In this document: piece after piece, positions 16,705-26,600 of the stretch | Layout: each line of letters opens with the position of its first letter | Numbering within the stretch: position 1 is the first letter of the stretch | Source of the DNA: Burkholderia pyrrocinia | GTDB taxonomy: Bacteria > Pseudomonadota > Gammaproteobacteria > Burkholderiales > Burkholderiaceae | DNA: 64,000 nucleotides | Direction: 5' to 3' | Assembly (NCBI RefSeq): GCF_018417535.1 | Contig: NZ_CP070978.1 | Location: 1 to 64,000 of the forward strand | Program-made: the position numbers and the translations under genes | The notes under the pieces: model-generated | What the model saw: only the letters and a program-made list of their open reading frames with translations | Database searches by the model: none | What the model was told of the DNA's origin: nothing

Positions 16705-18927
16705 GTGACGGTCGAGCACCGGCATGATGCACACGCGGGCGCGTCGGGAAACGACGCGCGCGGGCAACAGCAAGCGGCGGCGATCCTGAGCCGCGCACAA
16801 AACTGGCACAGCGCCGGACGGTTCGACGACGCTGCGCGCGAATATCTCGCCGTGCTCGCGAAGGAGCCGGACCATCCCCAGGCGCTGCACCTGTACGGCG
16901 TACTGCAGTTCCAGCGCGGCGCGGCCGACGACGCCGAAGCGTTGCTGCGCCAGTCGATCGCGATCGCACCCGGCACGCGCGCGCTGTCGGATCTCGGCGC
17001 GATCGCCGGCGAGCGCGGCCGCGTCGACGAGGCGCTCGAGCATTTCACGGCTGCGCTGCGCACGACGCCCGACGACGTGCAGACGCTCGTGCGTCACGGC
17101 AATACGCTGCTCGGATTGCGCCGCTACCACGACGCGCTGGCATCGTTCGACCGCGCGCTCGCCGTGTCGCCGCTCGTGCTCGATGCGCTCTGCAATCGCG
17201 GTAGCGCGTTGCGTGCGCTGCGCCGCTTCGACGCAGCGCTCGACACCTACGATCGCGCGCTGATGGTCGACCCGCGTTCGTTCGAATCGTGGTTCAACCG
17301 CGGCCTCGTGTTGCGCGAACTTCAGCGGCCGGCCGACGCGCTGCAGTGCTTCGATCGCGCCAACGCGATCCGGCCCGGCGTCGCCGCGATCATGGCCGAG
17401 CGCGGCCGCACGCTGATCGATCTCGATCGTCCGGGCGAGGCGCTCGCCGCCTTCAACGAAGCGATCGCGGCCGATCCCGCGCGGATCGACGTGCTCTACA
17501 ACAGCGCCGTGGCGCTCGAACGGCTCGGCCGCGCCGACGAATCGCTCGCCCGCTGCGAGCGCGTGCTGATGCTCGATCCGGATCATGTCCGCGCCCATGC
17601 GACCCGCGGTAATGCGTTGCTGCAGCTACAGCGCTACGACGATGCGCTGGCCGGTTATGCGCGCGCGCTGGCGCTCGATCCGCACGCGGCGGAGACGTTG
17701 TGCAACCGCGGTACCGCATTACGTTATCTGAAGCGTTACGACGACGCGCTGGCCAGCTACGACGCCGCGCTGGCGCGCGACGCGCGTTTTGCCGAAGCGT
17801 GGACCAACCGCAGCAGCGTGTTGCAGGACCTGCACCGCTACGACGAAGCGATGACGTCGCTCGATCGCGCGCTCGCGCTGCGTCCCGATCATGCGACGAA
17901 CTGGCTCAATCGCGGCAACCTGCATTTCGAAACGGCGCGCACGGACGACGCGCTCGCCGCGTACGACCGCGCGATCGCGTTGCATCCCGACTACGCCGAA
18001 GCGCATTTCGCGCGCGCGTCGCTGTATCTGATCGAAGGCGATTTCGCGCGCGGCTGGCCCGAATACGAATGGCGGCTGCGCGATGCGCAGCTTGCGCGGC
18101 ACTGCCGGCCGTTTACGCAGCCGGCGTGGCAGGGCGACACGCCGCTCGACGGCCGGACCGTGCTGATTCATGCGGAACAGGGCTTCGGCGATACGCTGCA
18201 ATTCTGCCGCTATGTGCCGCTGGTGGCCGCGCGCGGCGCACGGGTCGTGTTCGAGGTGCAGCCGACGCTGCGCGCGCTGATGGCGTCGTTGGCCGGTACG
18301 GCCGACGTGATCGCGCGCGGCGAGCTGCTGCCGGCATTCGACTGCCAGGCGCCGCTGTTGAGCCTGCCGCATGCGTTTCAAACGGAAGAAGCCACCATTC
18401 CGCGCGCCGATGCCTACCTGCATGCGGACCCGCAGCGCACGCGCGAGTGGGATGCGCTGCTCGGCGAACGGCGCCGGCCGCGGATCGGCCTCGCATGGGC
18501 CGGCAATCCGGAGCACCGGAACGATCACAACCGGTCGATCGATTTCTCGCGGCTCGCGCCGCTGTTCGATCTCGACGTCGACTGGATCAGCCTGCAAAAG
18601 CCCGTGCGCGAACGCGACGAGGCGCGGCTCGCGGCTGCACCGGTCCGCCGCGTCGACGACGAACTCGGCGACTTCGCGGATACGGCCGCACTGATCGGCG
18701 CGCTGGATCTCGTGATCGCGGTCGATTCCGCGGTCGCTCATCTGGCGGGCGCGCTGGGCCATCCGGTCTGGGTGCTGCTGCCCGATCCGCCGGAGTGGCG
18801 CTGGATGCGTACGCGCGGCGACAGCCCGTGGTATCCGTCCGCGCGGCTGTTCCGGCAGCCGGCGCCGGGGGACTGGGCGGGCGCGATCGACGCGGTGCGT
18901 GCCGCGCTCGAGCCGATGACACGTTAG
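16705..18927 (+). CDS. TPR-repeat glycosyltransferase-like protein 1
   Basis: The 740-aa protein has about a dozen tetratricopeptide repeats in the first about 460 residues (repeated pattern Y-DALASYDRALAL-P). A C-terminal glycosyltransferase-like domain carries EQGFGDTLQFCRYVPL, GLAWAGNPEHRND and VDSAVAHLAGALGHPVWVLLP. Such TPR plus GT9/GT41-like proteins are cytosolic sugar transferases or their relatives. It starts at a GTG with a GGAAGGGGG ribosome site; the upstream TTG is less likely. It is the first of three tandem paralogues in front of the giant adhesin gene, so modification of that adhesin, as HMW1C does for HMW1, is a natural guess. Donor and acceptor are unknown. Confidence 0.8.
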   Translation: MTVEHRHDAHAGASGNDARGQQQAAAILSRAQNWHSAGRFDDAAREYLAVLAKEPDHPQALHLYGVLQFQRGAADDAEALLRQSIAIAPGTRALSDLGAIAGERGRVDEALEHFTAALRTTPDDVQTLVRHGNTLLGLRRYHDALASFDRALAVSPLVLDALCNRGSALRALRRFDAALDTYDRALMVDPRSFESWFNRGLVLRELQRPADALQCFDRANAIRPGVAAIMAERGRTLIDLDRPGEALAAFNEAIAADPARIDVLYNSAVALERLGRADESLARCERVLMLDPDHVRAHATRGNALLQLQRYDDALAGYARALALDPHAAETLCNRGTALRYLKRYDDALASYDAALARDARFAEAWTNRSSVLQDLHRYDEAMTSLDRALALRPDHATNWLNRGNLHFETARTDDALAAYDRAIALHPDYAEAHFARASLYLIEGDFARGWPEYEWRLRDAQLARHCRPFTQPAWQGDTPLDGRTVLIHAEQGFGDTLQFCRYVPLVAARGARVVFEVQPTLRALMASLAGTADVIARGELLPAFDCQAPLLSLPHAFQTEEATIPRADAYLHADPQRTREWDALLGERRRPRIGLAWAGNPEHRNDHNRSIDFSRLAPLFDLDVDWISLQKPVRERDEARLAAAPVRRVDDELGDFADTAALIGALDLVIAVDSAVAHLAGALGHPVWVLLPDPPEWRWMRTRGDSPWYPSARLFRQPAPGDWAGAIDAVRAALEPMTR

Positions 18928-18969
18928 ACACGACACGCGATACGAACAGCGACCAGTGGGAGCCACACG

Positions 18970-21213
18970 ATGATACCGAACGGGGAAGGGACGACATTCG
19001 CGAGCGCGCCGGTCGCGCCGGATCGACGTCCGCCCGACACCGCGCAGCTCGAACGGCTGCTCCTGCGTGCGCGCAGGGCACACCACGAGGGCGCGCTGCA
19101 GCATGCGGAGAACGCGTATGCCGAATTGCTGACGCTCGACCCCGAGCATCCGGAGGCGCTGCACCTGCTCGGCGCGGTGCGCTTCCAGCAGGGGCGGCTC
19201 GACGATGCAGAGCCGCTGATGCGGCGCTCGGTCGAGCGCCAGCCGGTGCCGCTCGCGCTTGCGAATTACGCGGCGGTGCTGGCCGGGCTCGGGCGAGCGC
19301 ATGATGCGCTCGCGCGGCTCGACGAGGCGCTCGCGATCAATCCCGTCCATCAGCGCGTCCTGTTCCAGCGCGCGGGGCTGCTCGCGCAACTCGCGCGGCA
19401 CGACGACGCACGCACGGTCTACGATCGCCTGCTCGAACTGACGCCCGGCTTCGCCGACGGCTATGTGAGGCGCAGCGACATGCTGCGCGCACTCGGCCGC
19501 CACGACGAAGCGCTCGCCGACTGCGACCGGTCGATCACGCTTGCGGGGCGTTCGTTCGACGCGATGCGCGGGCGTGGACTCGCGCTGCGCGCACTCGGCC
19601 GTTTCCGCGATGCGGTCGACAGCTATGGCCACGCGCTCGCGCAGATGCCGGGCAGCGCCGAAGTGTTGTTCCTGCGCGGCGTCGCGTATCTGGACCTGCA
19701 CGACCCCGAACGCGCGCTCGCGGATTTCAATGCGGCGAGCGCGACGAGCCCGACCTTCGTCGATGCGATCTTCAACAGTTCGATCGCGCTCGAGCAGCTC
19801 GGCCGGCACGACGAGGCGCTCGGGCGCTGTGACCGCGTGCTCGCGATCGATCCGTGCCATGCGCGGGCGCTCGCGAACCGCGGCAACGCGGCCAGCCACC
19901 TGGAGCGCTATCGCGACGCGGTCGACAGCTATGCGCGCGCGCTCGATGTGGAACCGGGCAGTACCGGCGTGCTGTGCAACTACGCGAGCGCGCTGATGCG
20001 TGTCGAACGTCACGACGATGCACGCGACATGTGCGACCGCGCGCTCGCGCTCGATGCGAGCTTTGTACCCGCATGGTTCACGCGCGGCCGCGTGCAGCTC
20101 GAAACGCACCGCTACGAGGCCGCGCTCGACGATTTCGCGTGCGTGATCGACGCGACGCCGCGCGACAAGCTCGCGCACTTTCACAAGGGCAACGCGCTGC
20201 GTGCGCTGCGACGTCACGACGCCGCGCGGCAGGCGTATGCGGACGCGATCGACCTCGATCCCGACTACGTGCTCGCGCACTGCATGCGCGCGTTCCTGTG
20301 CCTGTCGATCGGCGATTTCGAAGCGGGCTGGGCCGAGTACGAATGGCGCTGGCGCGACACCCAGCTCGACGCGAGCCGGCGCGCGTTCGCGCAGCCGCGC
20401 TGGACCCACGGGATGCCGCTCGCCGGGAAGACGATCCTGCTGTACCCGGAACAGGGGCTCGGCGACACGTTGCAGTTCTGCCGCTACGTGCCGCTCGTGA
20501 AGGCGCTCGGCGCACGCGTCGTGCTCGAGGCGCCGGTCGAACTGAAGACGCTGTTCGCGACGCTGGACGGCGTCGACACGCTCGTCGCGCGCGGCGAGCC
20601 GCTGCCGCCGTTCGACCTGCATTGCCCGCTGCTGAGCCTGCCGCTCGAATTTCGCACGGATCTGGCGTCGATTCCGGCGGGCGTGCCGTATCTCGGCGCC
20701 GATCCCGCGCGCGTCGCGCGCTGGCGCGAACGGCTCGGCGCGTCGACGCGGCCGCGCATCGGCCTCGTGTGGTCCGGCAACCCGCTGCACCTGAACGATC
20801 GCAACCGCTCGATGACGCTCGCGGATCTGCTGCCGCTGTTCGACGACCGCTACGAGTGGATCAGCCTGCAGAAGGTGGTGCGCGACGAGGATCGGCCGGC
20901 GCTCGACGCGAGCGCGGTGCGCTTCGTCGGCGACGAACTGGGGGACTTCGCCGACACGGCGGCGCTGACCGCGCTGATGGACGGCATCGTCAGCGTCGAT
21001 ACGTCCGTCGCGCATCTGGCCGGCGCGCTCGGCAGGCCGCTTGCGCTGATGATTCCGCATACGCCCGATTTCCGCTGGCTGCTCGACCGCGACGACAGCC
21101 CGTGGTATCCGTCCGCGCGATTGTTCCGCCAGCCCGAGGGCGGGCAGTGGGCGCCCGTCGTCGAGCGGATCGCGGCCGGGTTGCCGACGCTCGTCGGCGC
21201 AGGCGCGCGATGA
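18970..21213 (+). CDS. TPR-repeat glycosyltransferase-like protein 2
   Basis: This 747-aa paralogue of the preceding protein has the same layout: TPR units to about residue 465, then EQGLGDTLQFCRYVPL, GLVWSGNPLHLND, and VDTSVAHLAGALGRPLALMIP. GNPxHxND in the middle of the C-terminal domain and the DTSVAHLAG block are probably the nucleotide-sugar site. It begins 42 bases after the first paralogue with a GGGAG ribosome site, and its stop overlaps the third paralogue by four bases. The three are diverged at protein level, so this is an old triplication rather than a recent one. Confidence 0.8.
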   Translation: MIPNGEGTTFASAPVAPDRRPPDTAQLERLLLRARRAHHEGALQHAENAYAELLTLDPEHPEALHLLGAVRFQQGRLDDAEPLMRRSVERQPVPLALANYAAVLAGLGRAHDALARLDEALAINPVHQRVLFQRAGLLAQLARHDDARTVYDRLLELTPGFADGYVRRSDMLRALGRHDEALADCDRSITLAGRSFDAMRGRGLALRALGRFRDAVDSYGHALAQMPGSAEVLFLRGVAYLDLHDPERALADFNAASATSPTFVDAIFNSSIALEQLGRHDEALGRCDRVLAIDPCHARALANRGNAASHLERYRDAVDSYARALDVEPGSTGVLCNYASALMRVERHDDARDMCDRALALDASFVPAWFTRGRVQLETHRYEAALDDFACVIDATPRDKLAHFHKGNALRALRRHDAARQAYADAIDLDPDYVLAHCMRAFLCLSIGDFEAGWAEYEWRWRDTQLDASRRAFAQPRWTHGMPLAGKTILLYPEQGLGDTLQFCRYVPLVKALGARVVLEAPVELKTLFATLDGVDTLVARGEPLPPFDLHCPLLSLPLEFRTDLASIPAGVPYLGADPARVARWRERLGASTRPRIGLVWSGNPLHLNDRNRSMTLADLLPLFDDRYEWISLQKVVRDEDRPALDASAVRFVGDELGDFADTAALTALMDGIVSVDTSVAHLAGALGRPLALMIPHTPDFRWLLDRDDSPWYPSARLFRQPEGGQWAPVVERIAAGLPTLVGAGAR

Positions 21214-23471
21214 GCGCGCGCCGCGAGGCTGCGCCAATGGCGGACGCCATGCCGGGCGCCGCGGCCGTGCCGCTGCATGCGGTACTTGCCGACGCGTTAC
21301 GCAATGCGCGCGCGCGGCTCGAACAACGCGACTTCGCGGGGGCCGGGCGGCTCTACGAAGGCGTGCTGACGATGGCACCCGGCAACGTCGAGGCATTGCA
21401 CCTGCTCGGGCTCGTTTACCTGAAGCTCGGCGATCCCGTGCGCGCGGAGCCGCTGATTGCGCGGTCGATGCGGCTCGGGTTGAACCAGCCGTGGAATCTC
21501 GCGAATCACGCGGCGGCGCTGACCGGCGTCGGTCGCCATCGCGACGCGCTCGCGGTTGCCGATCGCGCGCTCGCGACCGACCCGGACCATGCGCCGTCGA
21601 ATGCGGCGCGCGGCGATGCGCTGCTCGCGCTCGGACAATACGACGCGGCACTCGCGGCATACGATCGCGCACTCGTGCGCGAGCCGGCCCACGCGGCCGC
21701 GTGGTGCAAGCGAGGCGAGACGCTCAGGCGGCTCGAGCGGCCCGCCGACGCGCTGATCAGCATCGAGCGCGCGCTGCGGATCGACGCGAACGATCCGGCC
21801 GCGCATGCCGAACGAGGGCATGCGTTGCGCGCGCTCGGTCATCGCGAGCAGGCGTTGCACAGCTATCAGCTTGCGATGGTCGTGCGCGGCAAGACGCCCG
21901 ATCTCGTTTATGCGTGCGGCGTGGCGATGACCGAACTCGGCCGGCCGGCCGATGCGCTCGCGTGCCTCGACGAGGGGCTTGCGCGGCTGCCGAACGACGA
22001 ACAACTGCTGTACGCGAGTTGCGTCGCGCTGGATCTGCTGCACGCCCGCGACGAATTGCTGAAACGCTGCGACCGGTTGCTCGCGCTGAATCGCGGCAAC
22101 GTCGCGGCATGGGTCGGACGCGGCAATGCGCTGCTCGGGCTCGAACGTCATGCGGAAGCCGTACAGGCGTACGGGGAAGCGCTGGTGCGCAAACCCGACG
22201 ATATCGACGCGCGACGCAACCGCGCGGCCGCGCTGCGTGCGCTCGGCCGGTTCGACGACGCGCTCGCCGATTACGACGCGGCGCTCGCGCTGACGGGCCC
22301 GCATGTCGAGCTGCATTACAACCGCGCGCTCGCGCTGCAGCAGTTCGGCCGCTACGACGAAGCGCTCGCGAGCCACGCGGCGGCAGCGGCCGCGCCGGCG
22401 GACGCCGCGCAGGCATTGTTTACCCGTGCGCTCGCGCGCCAGCACCTGGACGACTACGATGCGGCGCTGGCGGATTACGCCGACGCGTGCCGGCGCGATC
22501 CGCACCACGGCGCCGCGCGCCGGTCGGAGGCGTTCTGCCGGCTGCTGATGGGCGATTTCGACGCGGGCTGGCGGCAGCACGAGACGCGCTGGGACGCGGC
22601 CGACGTGGTGCTGCACCGGCGTCATGCCGATCGGCTGCTGTGGACCGGCGACGAACCGCTCGCGGGCCGCACGCTGCTGCTGCACGCGGAACAGGGTTAC
22701 GGCGACACGCTGCAGTTCTGCCGTTACGCGAGCCTCGCGCACGACCTCGGCGCGACCGTGATCGTCGAAGCGCCGGCCGCGCTCGGCGAGTTGCTCGGCA
22801 CGCTGCGCGGCGTGAGCCGGATCGTTACCGACGGGCAGCCGACGCCGGCGTTCGACCTGCAGTGTCCGCTGATGAGCCTGCCGTACGCGTTCCGCACGAC
22901 GCTCGACACGGTGCCGGCCGACGTGCCGTACCTGCGCGCCGATGCGCTTCGGCGCGATGCGTGGGCGCAGCGCCTCGACGCGCTTGCGCCGCCGGGCCGG
23001 CTGCGGGTCGGGCTCGCGTGGTCCGGCAATCAGCGTCACGCAAACGACGAGAACCGCTCGATACCGTTCGCCGCGCTCGTGCCGCTCGTCGCCGCGCGCG
23101 ATGCGACGTTCGTGAGCCTGCAGCCGCAGATACGCGCGCGCGATGCCGATGCGTTCGCCGCGAGCGGCGTGCTGTCGTTCGCGGACGCGCTCACGGATTT
23201 TGCGGAAACGGCCGCGCTGGTCGACGCGCTGGATCTCGTGATCAGCGTCGATACGTCGGTCGCGCATCTGGCCGGCGCGCTCGGGCGGCCCGTGTGGGTG
23301 CTGCTGCCGCGCGTGCCGGACTGGCGCTGGCTGCTCGAGCGCGACGACTGCCCGTGGTATCCGGCCGCGACGCTGTTCCGGCAGACGCGGCCCGGCGACT
23401 GGCCGGCGGTGGTCGAGCGGGTGGCCGAAGCGCTTGGCGCAGCACGCCGCGGGCGTTCCGGGGCGGCGTGA
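21210..23471 (+). CDS. TPR-repeat glycosyltransferase-like protein 3
   Basis: This 753-aa third paralogue starts at an ATG that overlaps the previous stop (ATGA). TPR units fill the first about 450 residues. The C-terminal domain keeps EQGYGDTLQFCRYASL, GLAWSGNQRHANDENRS and VDTSVAHLAGALGRPVWVLLP. The frame is open far upstream, inside the previous gene, but the ATG at 21210 gives an N-terminus that aligns with the other two. Three partly different enzymes could act on different sites or proteins, or form a complex. Confidence 0.8.
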   Translation: MSARREAAPMADAMPGAAAVPLHAVLADALRNARARLEQRDFAGAGRLYEGVLTMAPGNVEALHLLGLVYLKLGDPVRAEPLIARSMRLGLNQPWNLANHAAALTGVGRHRDALAVADRALATDPDHAPSNAARGDALLALGQYDAALAAYDRALVREPAHAAAWCKRGETLRRLERPADALISIERALRIDANDPAAHAERGHALRALGHREQALHSYQLAMVVRGKTPDLVYACGVAMTELGRPADALACLDEGLARLPNDEQLLYASCVALDLLHARDELLKRCDRLLALNRGNVAAWVGRGNALLGLERHAEAVQAYGEALVRKPDDIDARRNRAAALRALGRFDDALADYDAALALTGPHVELHYNRALALQQFGRYDEALASHAAAAAAPADAAQALFTRALARQHLDDYDAALADYADACRRDPHHGAARRSEAFCRLLMGDFDAGWRQHETRWDAADVVLHRRHADRLLWTGDEPLAGRTLLLHAEQGYGDTLQFCRYASLAHDLGATVIVEAPAALGELLGTLRGVSRIVTDGQPTPAFDLQCPLMSLPYAFRTTLDTVPADVPYLRADALRRDAWAQRLDALAPPGRLRVGLAWSGNQRHANDENRSIPFAALVPLVAARDATFVSLQPQIRARDADAFAASGVLSFADALTDFAETAALVDALDLVISVDTSVAHLAGALGRPVWVLLPRVPDWRWLLERDDCPWYPAATLFRQTRPGDWPAVVERVAEALGAARRGRSGAA

Positions 23472-23531
23472 CCGGCCTTCCATGACAAAAGCTACGGACC
23501 TTTTCGCGGCGGCCGGAATGGTCCGTAACAG

Positions 23532-23549
23532 TCGCCATGTCGCTGCCAT
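23532..23549 (+). promoter_or_regulatory. PHO-box-like repeat before the adhesin gene
   Basis: TCGCCAT-GTCG-CTGCCAT is a heptamer direct repeat with 11-bp spacing, about 108 bp before the adhesin start. The upstream ten bases GGTCCGTAAC are identical to those in front of the repeat at 16587-16604, which points to two related promoters. The match to the PHO consensus is modest (10 of 18). Confidence 0.45.
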
Positions 23550-23656
23550 TCGCGCTTCGTATGGTCTCCGGATTCCAGCGGCCTGTTTCGGGCGCAACGA
23601 CATGTGCGGTGCCGGACCGGCGCCGCGCGCAATTTCCTAGCATCGGGGTGGAAAGA

Positions 23657-26600
23657 ATGGCAGCACGCGCACGTACGGATCGGCAACCTCGCGCCACGGC
23701 CTCGCGGTCGGTCCTGAAGTCGGAACTTAGCCCGCTGTACCGGGCAGTCGTGCTGATGCTCGCGGCAGGCGTGTCCGCGCATGCGCACGGGGCGGGCATC
23801 ATGAACCTCGGGCAGGCCACTGCGCGCGCGGCGGGCGGCGGCGCGGGCGGTGTCGGCGCTACGCCGGGCATGCCGAATCTCGGTGTGTCGCCGCAGCAGG
23901 CGCTGCAGGCGAGCCAGCCGTCGATCCGCAACCTCGGTTATGCCGCGCACGCGATTGCCGCGCAGATCGCCGCGCAGCAGAACGCGGCCGCGGCGGCGGC
24001 GAAGCTGCCGTCGACCGTGCCGAACGGGCTCGCGCCCGGCGGGCTGCAGGTCGCGGCGGGGGCGACGGGCGATACCAACAACCCGGTGCTGTGGTTCAAC
24101 GCGAACGCGCCGACGCAAAATACCGACGCGACCGGGCACGTGAACGTCGACGTCAAGCAGACCGGGCAGAACGCGGTGCTGACGTGGGAGACGATGAACG
24201 TCGGGCGGCAGACGACGCTGAACTTCGACCAGTCGCGCGGGACGCAGACGAACGGCGCGAACAACTGGGCGGTGTTGAACCGGGTCAACGATCCGAGCGG
24301 CAGGCCTAGCCAGGTTCTCGGGAACATTACCGCGCAGGGGGCGGTGTATGTGATCAACCGGAATGGCGTGTTGTTTGGCGCCGGGTCGCAGGTGAATGTG
24401 CATTCGCTGGTGGCGTCGTCGCTCGACGTGCTGAACATGAACAACTACAACCAGACCTTGCTGAACCGGGTGCCGGTTGTGACGGACAACACGCTTGCGC
24501 AGGATGCCGCCGGGATCGTCGCGAGCAACAAGCAGTTCCTGAGCCTGCCGGCCGGGACGACGGGCGGGCTCGCGTATCCGGAGTCGGGTAGCTCGACGGC
24601 GGTGAATGGCAATAGCACGGTGCCGAACGAGGTGCTCGGGCTCGGCAATCAAGTCAACCTCACGTCTGCAAGCCAGTATCAACCGTGGGGCGATGTCACC
24701 ATTGAACAGGGGGCGTCGATCACCACGCACGCGAATGGCAACGCGAGCGACGGCGGTTTCGTCATGATCGCGGCGCCGAACGTGACGAACGCGGGGCACA
24801 TCAAGGCGACGGACGGGCAGGTCGTGCTGGCGGCCGGCGTCGGCGTGAGCCTGCGGCCCAATAGCGGCGCCACGGTGAATCCTCAGGTGCTGCTGCCGGA
24901 GCTGAGCGGGCAGATTCTGCTGCTTGGGCCGAACGGCGGGACAATCGACCTTACGCCGGCCGGCACGCTGACCAATACCGGCATCGTCGAAGCTGCGCGC
25001 GGTAACGTGAACCTGCTTGGCAGCCGCGTTGCGCAGAACGGGGTGGTCGGCGTGACGACGAGCGTCAACGCGCCCGGCGCGATCACGATTTCCACGGTCG
25101 ACGAATACCAGTCGAACAATCCGGCCGGCGCCGCGTATCTTGGACAAGGGCTTGTGACGACGAGCCAGCAGAGCACCGGCAGCGATACGCATCGCGCCGG
25201 CCTGCTGAGCTTCGGCCCCGATTCGGTGACGACGGTGATGCCGGACGGCAACGGTCAGACGACGCCGTCGACGCCAGGCGCGACGTTCACGCCGGGCAGC
25301 ATCGGCATGACGGCCGGCTCGATCTGGTTCCAGGGCGGCTCGCTGATCGAGGCGCCCGGGTCGAAGGTCACCGTCGCGGCGTTGACACCGTCCACGTCGG
25401 GTGCGCAGACGCCGGCTGGCCAGACTGCCGTGCCGGGCCGCATCTATGTCGACAACGGCGCGACGATCGACGTGTCGGGCCTCGCGAACGTCGAAGTGCC
25501 GATCTCGCAGACACTCGTGACGGTCGACAGGATCGGCCAGAACGAACTCGCGGATTCGCCGCTGCTGCGCAACGGGTTCCTGCTCGGGTACAAGAACCTC
25601 GTGTTCGACGGCACGCTGACGGGCACGCGCAGCGACGGCGTGCAGTGGGTCGGCAGCCCGATCCTGAACCTGTCGGGCTATGTGAACCTGATTCCGCGCA
25701 TGGTCGACCAGTTGCTGACCAACGGCGGTTCGATCACGCTGTCGGGCAACGAGGTGATGACCGCGGCGGGTTCGTCGATGAACCTGAACGGCGGCTACGT
25801 GCATTACGACGGCGGGATGGTCAACACGACGCGCCTGGTCGATGCGAACGGCGCCATTGTGCCGATCGGGCAGGCGAGCCCATACGACACCTATGTCGGC
25901 ATTGCCGGCCAATTCATCGAATCGCATCCACGCTGGGGCGTGACGAAGTCCTGGTACAACCCGCTGCAGACGGCGGGTGCATACCAGGGCGACTACATCG
26001 TCGGCGGCAATGCGGGCACGCTCGACGTGTATGCGTCTCAGACGGCGGTGCTCGACGGCGACATCAGCGCGCAGGCGTTCGGCGGCGCGAAGCAGATGCA
26101 GGGCAACAGCCTGCCGAGCGGCGGGACGTTCAACCTCGGGGCCGATCCGAAGCTCGACGGCACTGCGCTGGTGCATCTGACGTCGAACAACCACGACGCG
26201 GGAACCGGCGCCACCGGCCTCGTTGTGCTGCAGGACAACGCACCGTCGCTCGACGAGATCGCGCGGGGTTTCTCCATCGATACGCCGCTCGACGTCAAGA
26301 CTTTGCAGGCGCTGCCCGCCACGGACCCGCGCAACGTGTTGTTGACCACCGTCGTACCGGTCGCGACATTGAACAACGGTGGTTTCGCGAACCTGAACGT
26401 GACCGAGGACAAGGTCGGCGGCAAGGGAATCGTGGTGCCGCAAGGCACGCAATTGGAATTGCAGCCGGGAGGCTCCATTTCGCTCAGCAGCGCGCGTCCC
26501 GGCGCCGACGTCAATGTGGCAGGCAAGCTGATCGTGCCGTCGGGATCGATTTCGATTGCAAGCGGCGGTAACGTCATCGTAGGGCCGGAGGGGGCAATCA

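Noticed and set aside
17719..21672. A 1317-codon open frame on the minus strand across the TPR genes
   Set aside because: It is the mirror of the TPR-glycosyltransferase frames. Its translation is Arg/Val/Gln-rich without domains, and high GC keeps antisense frames open.
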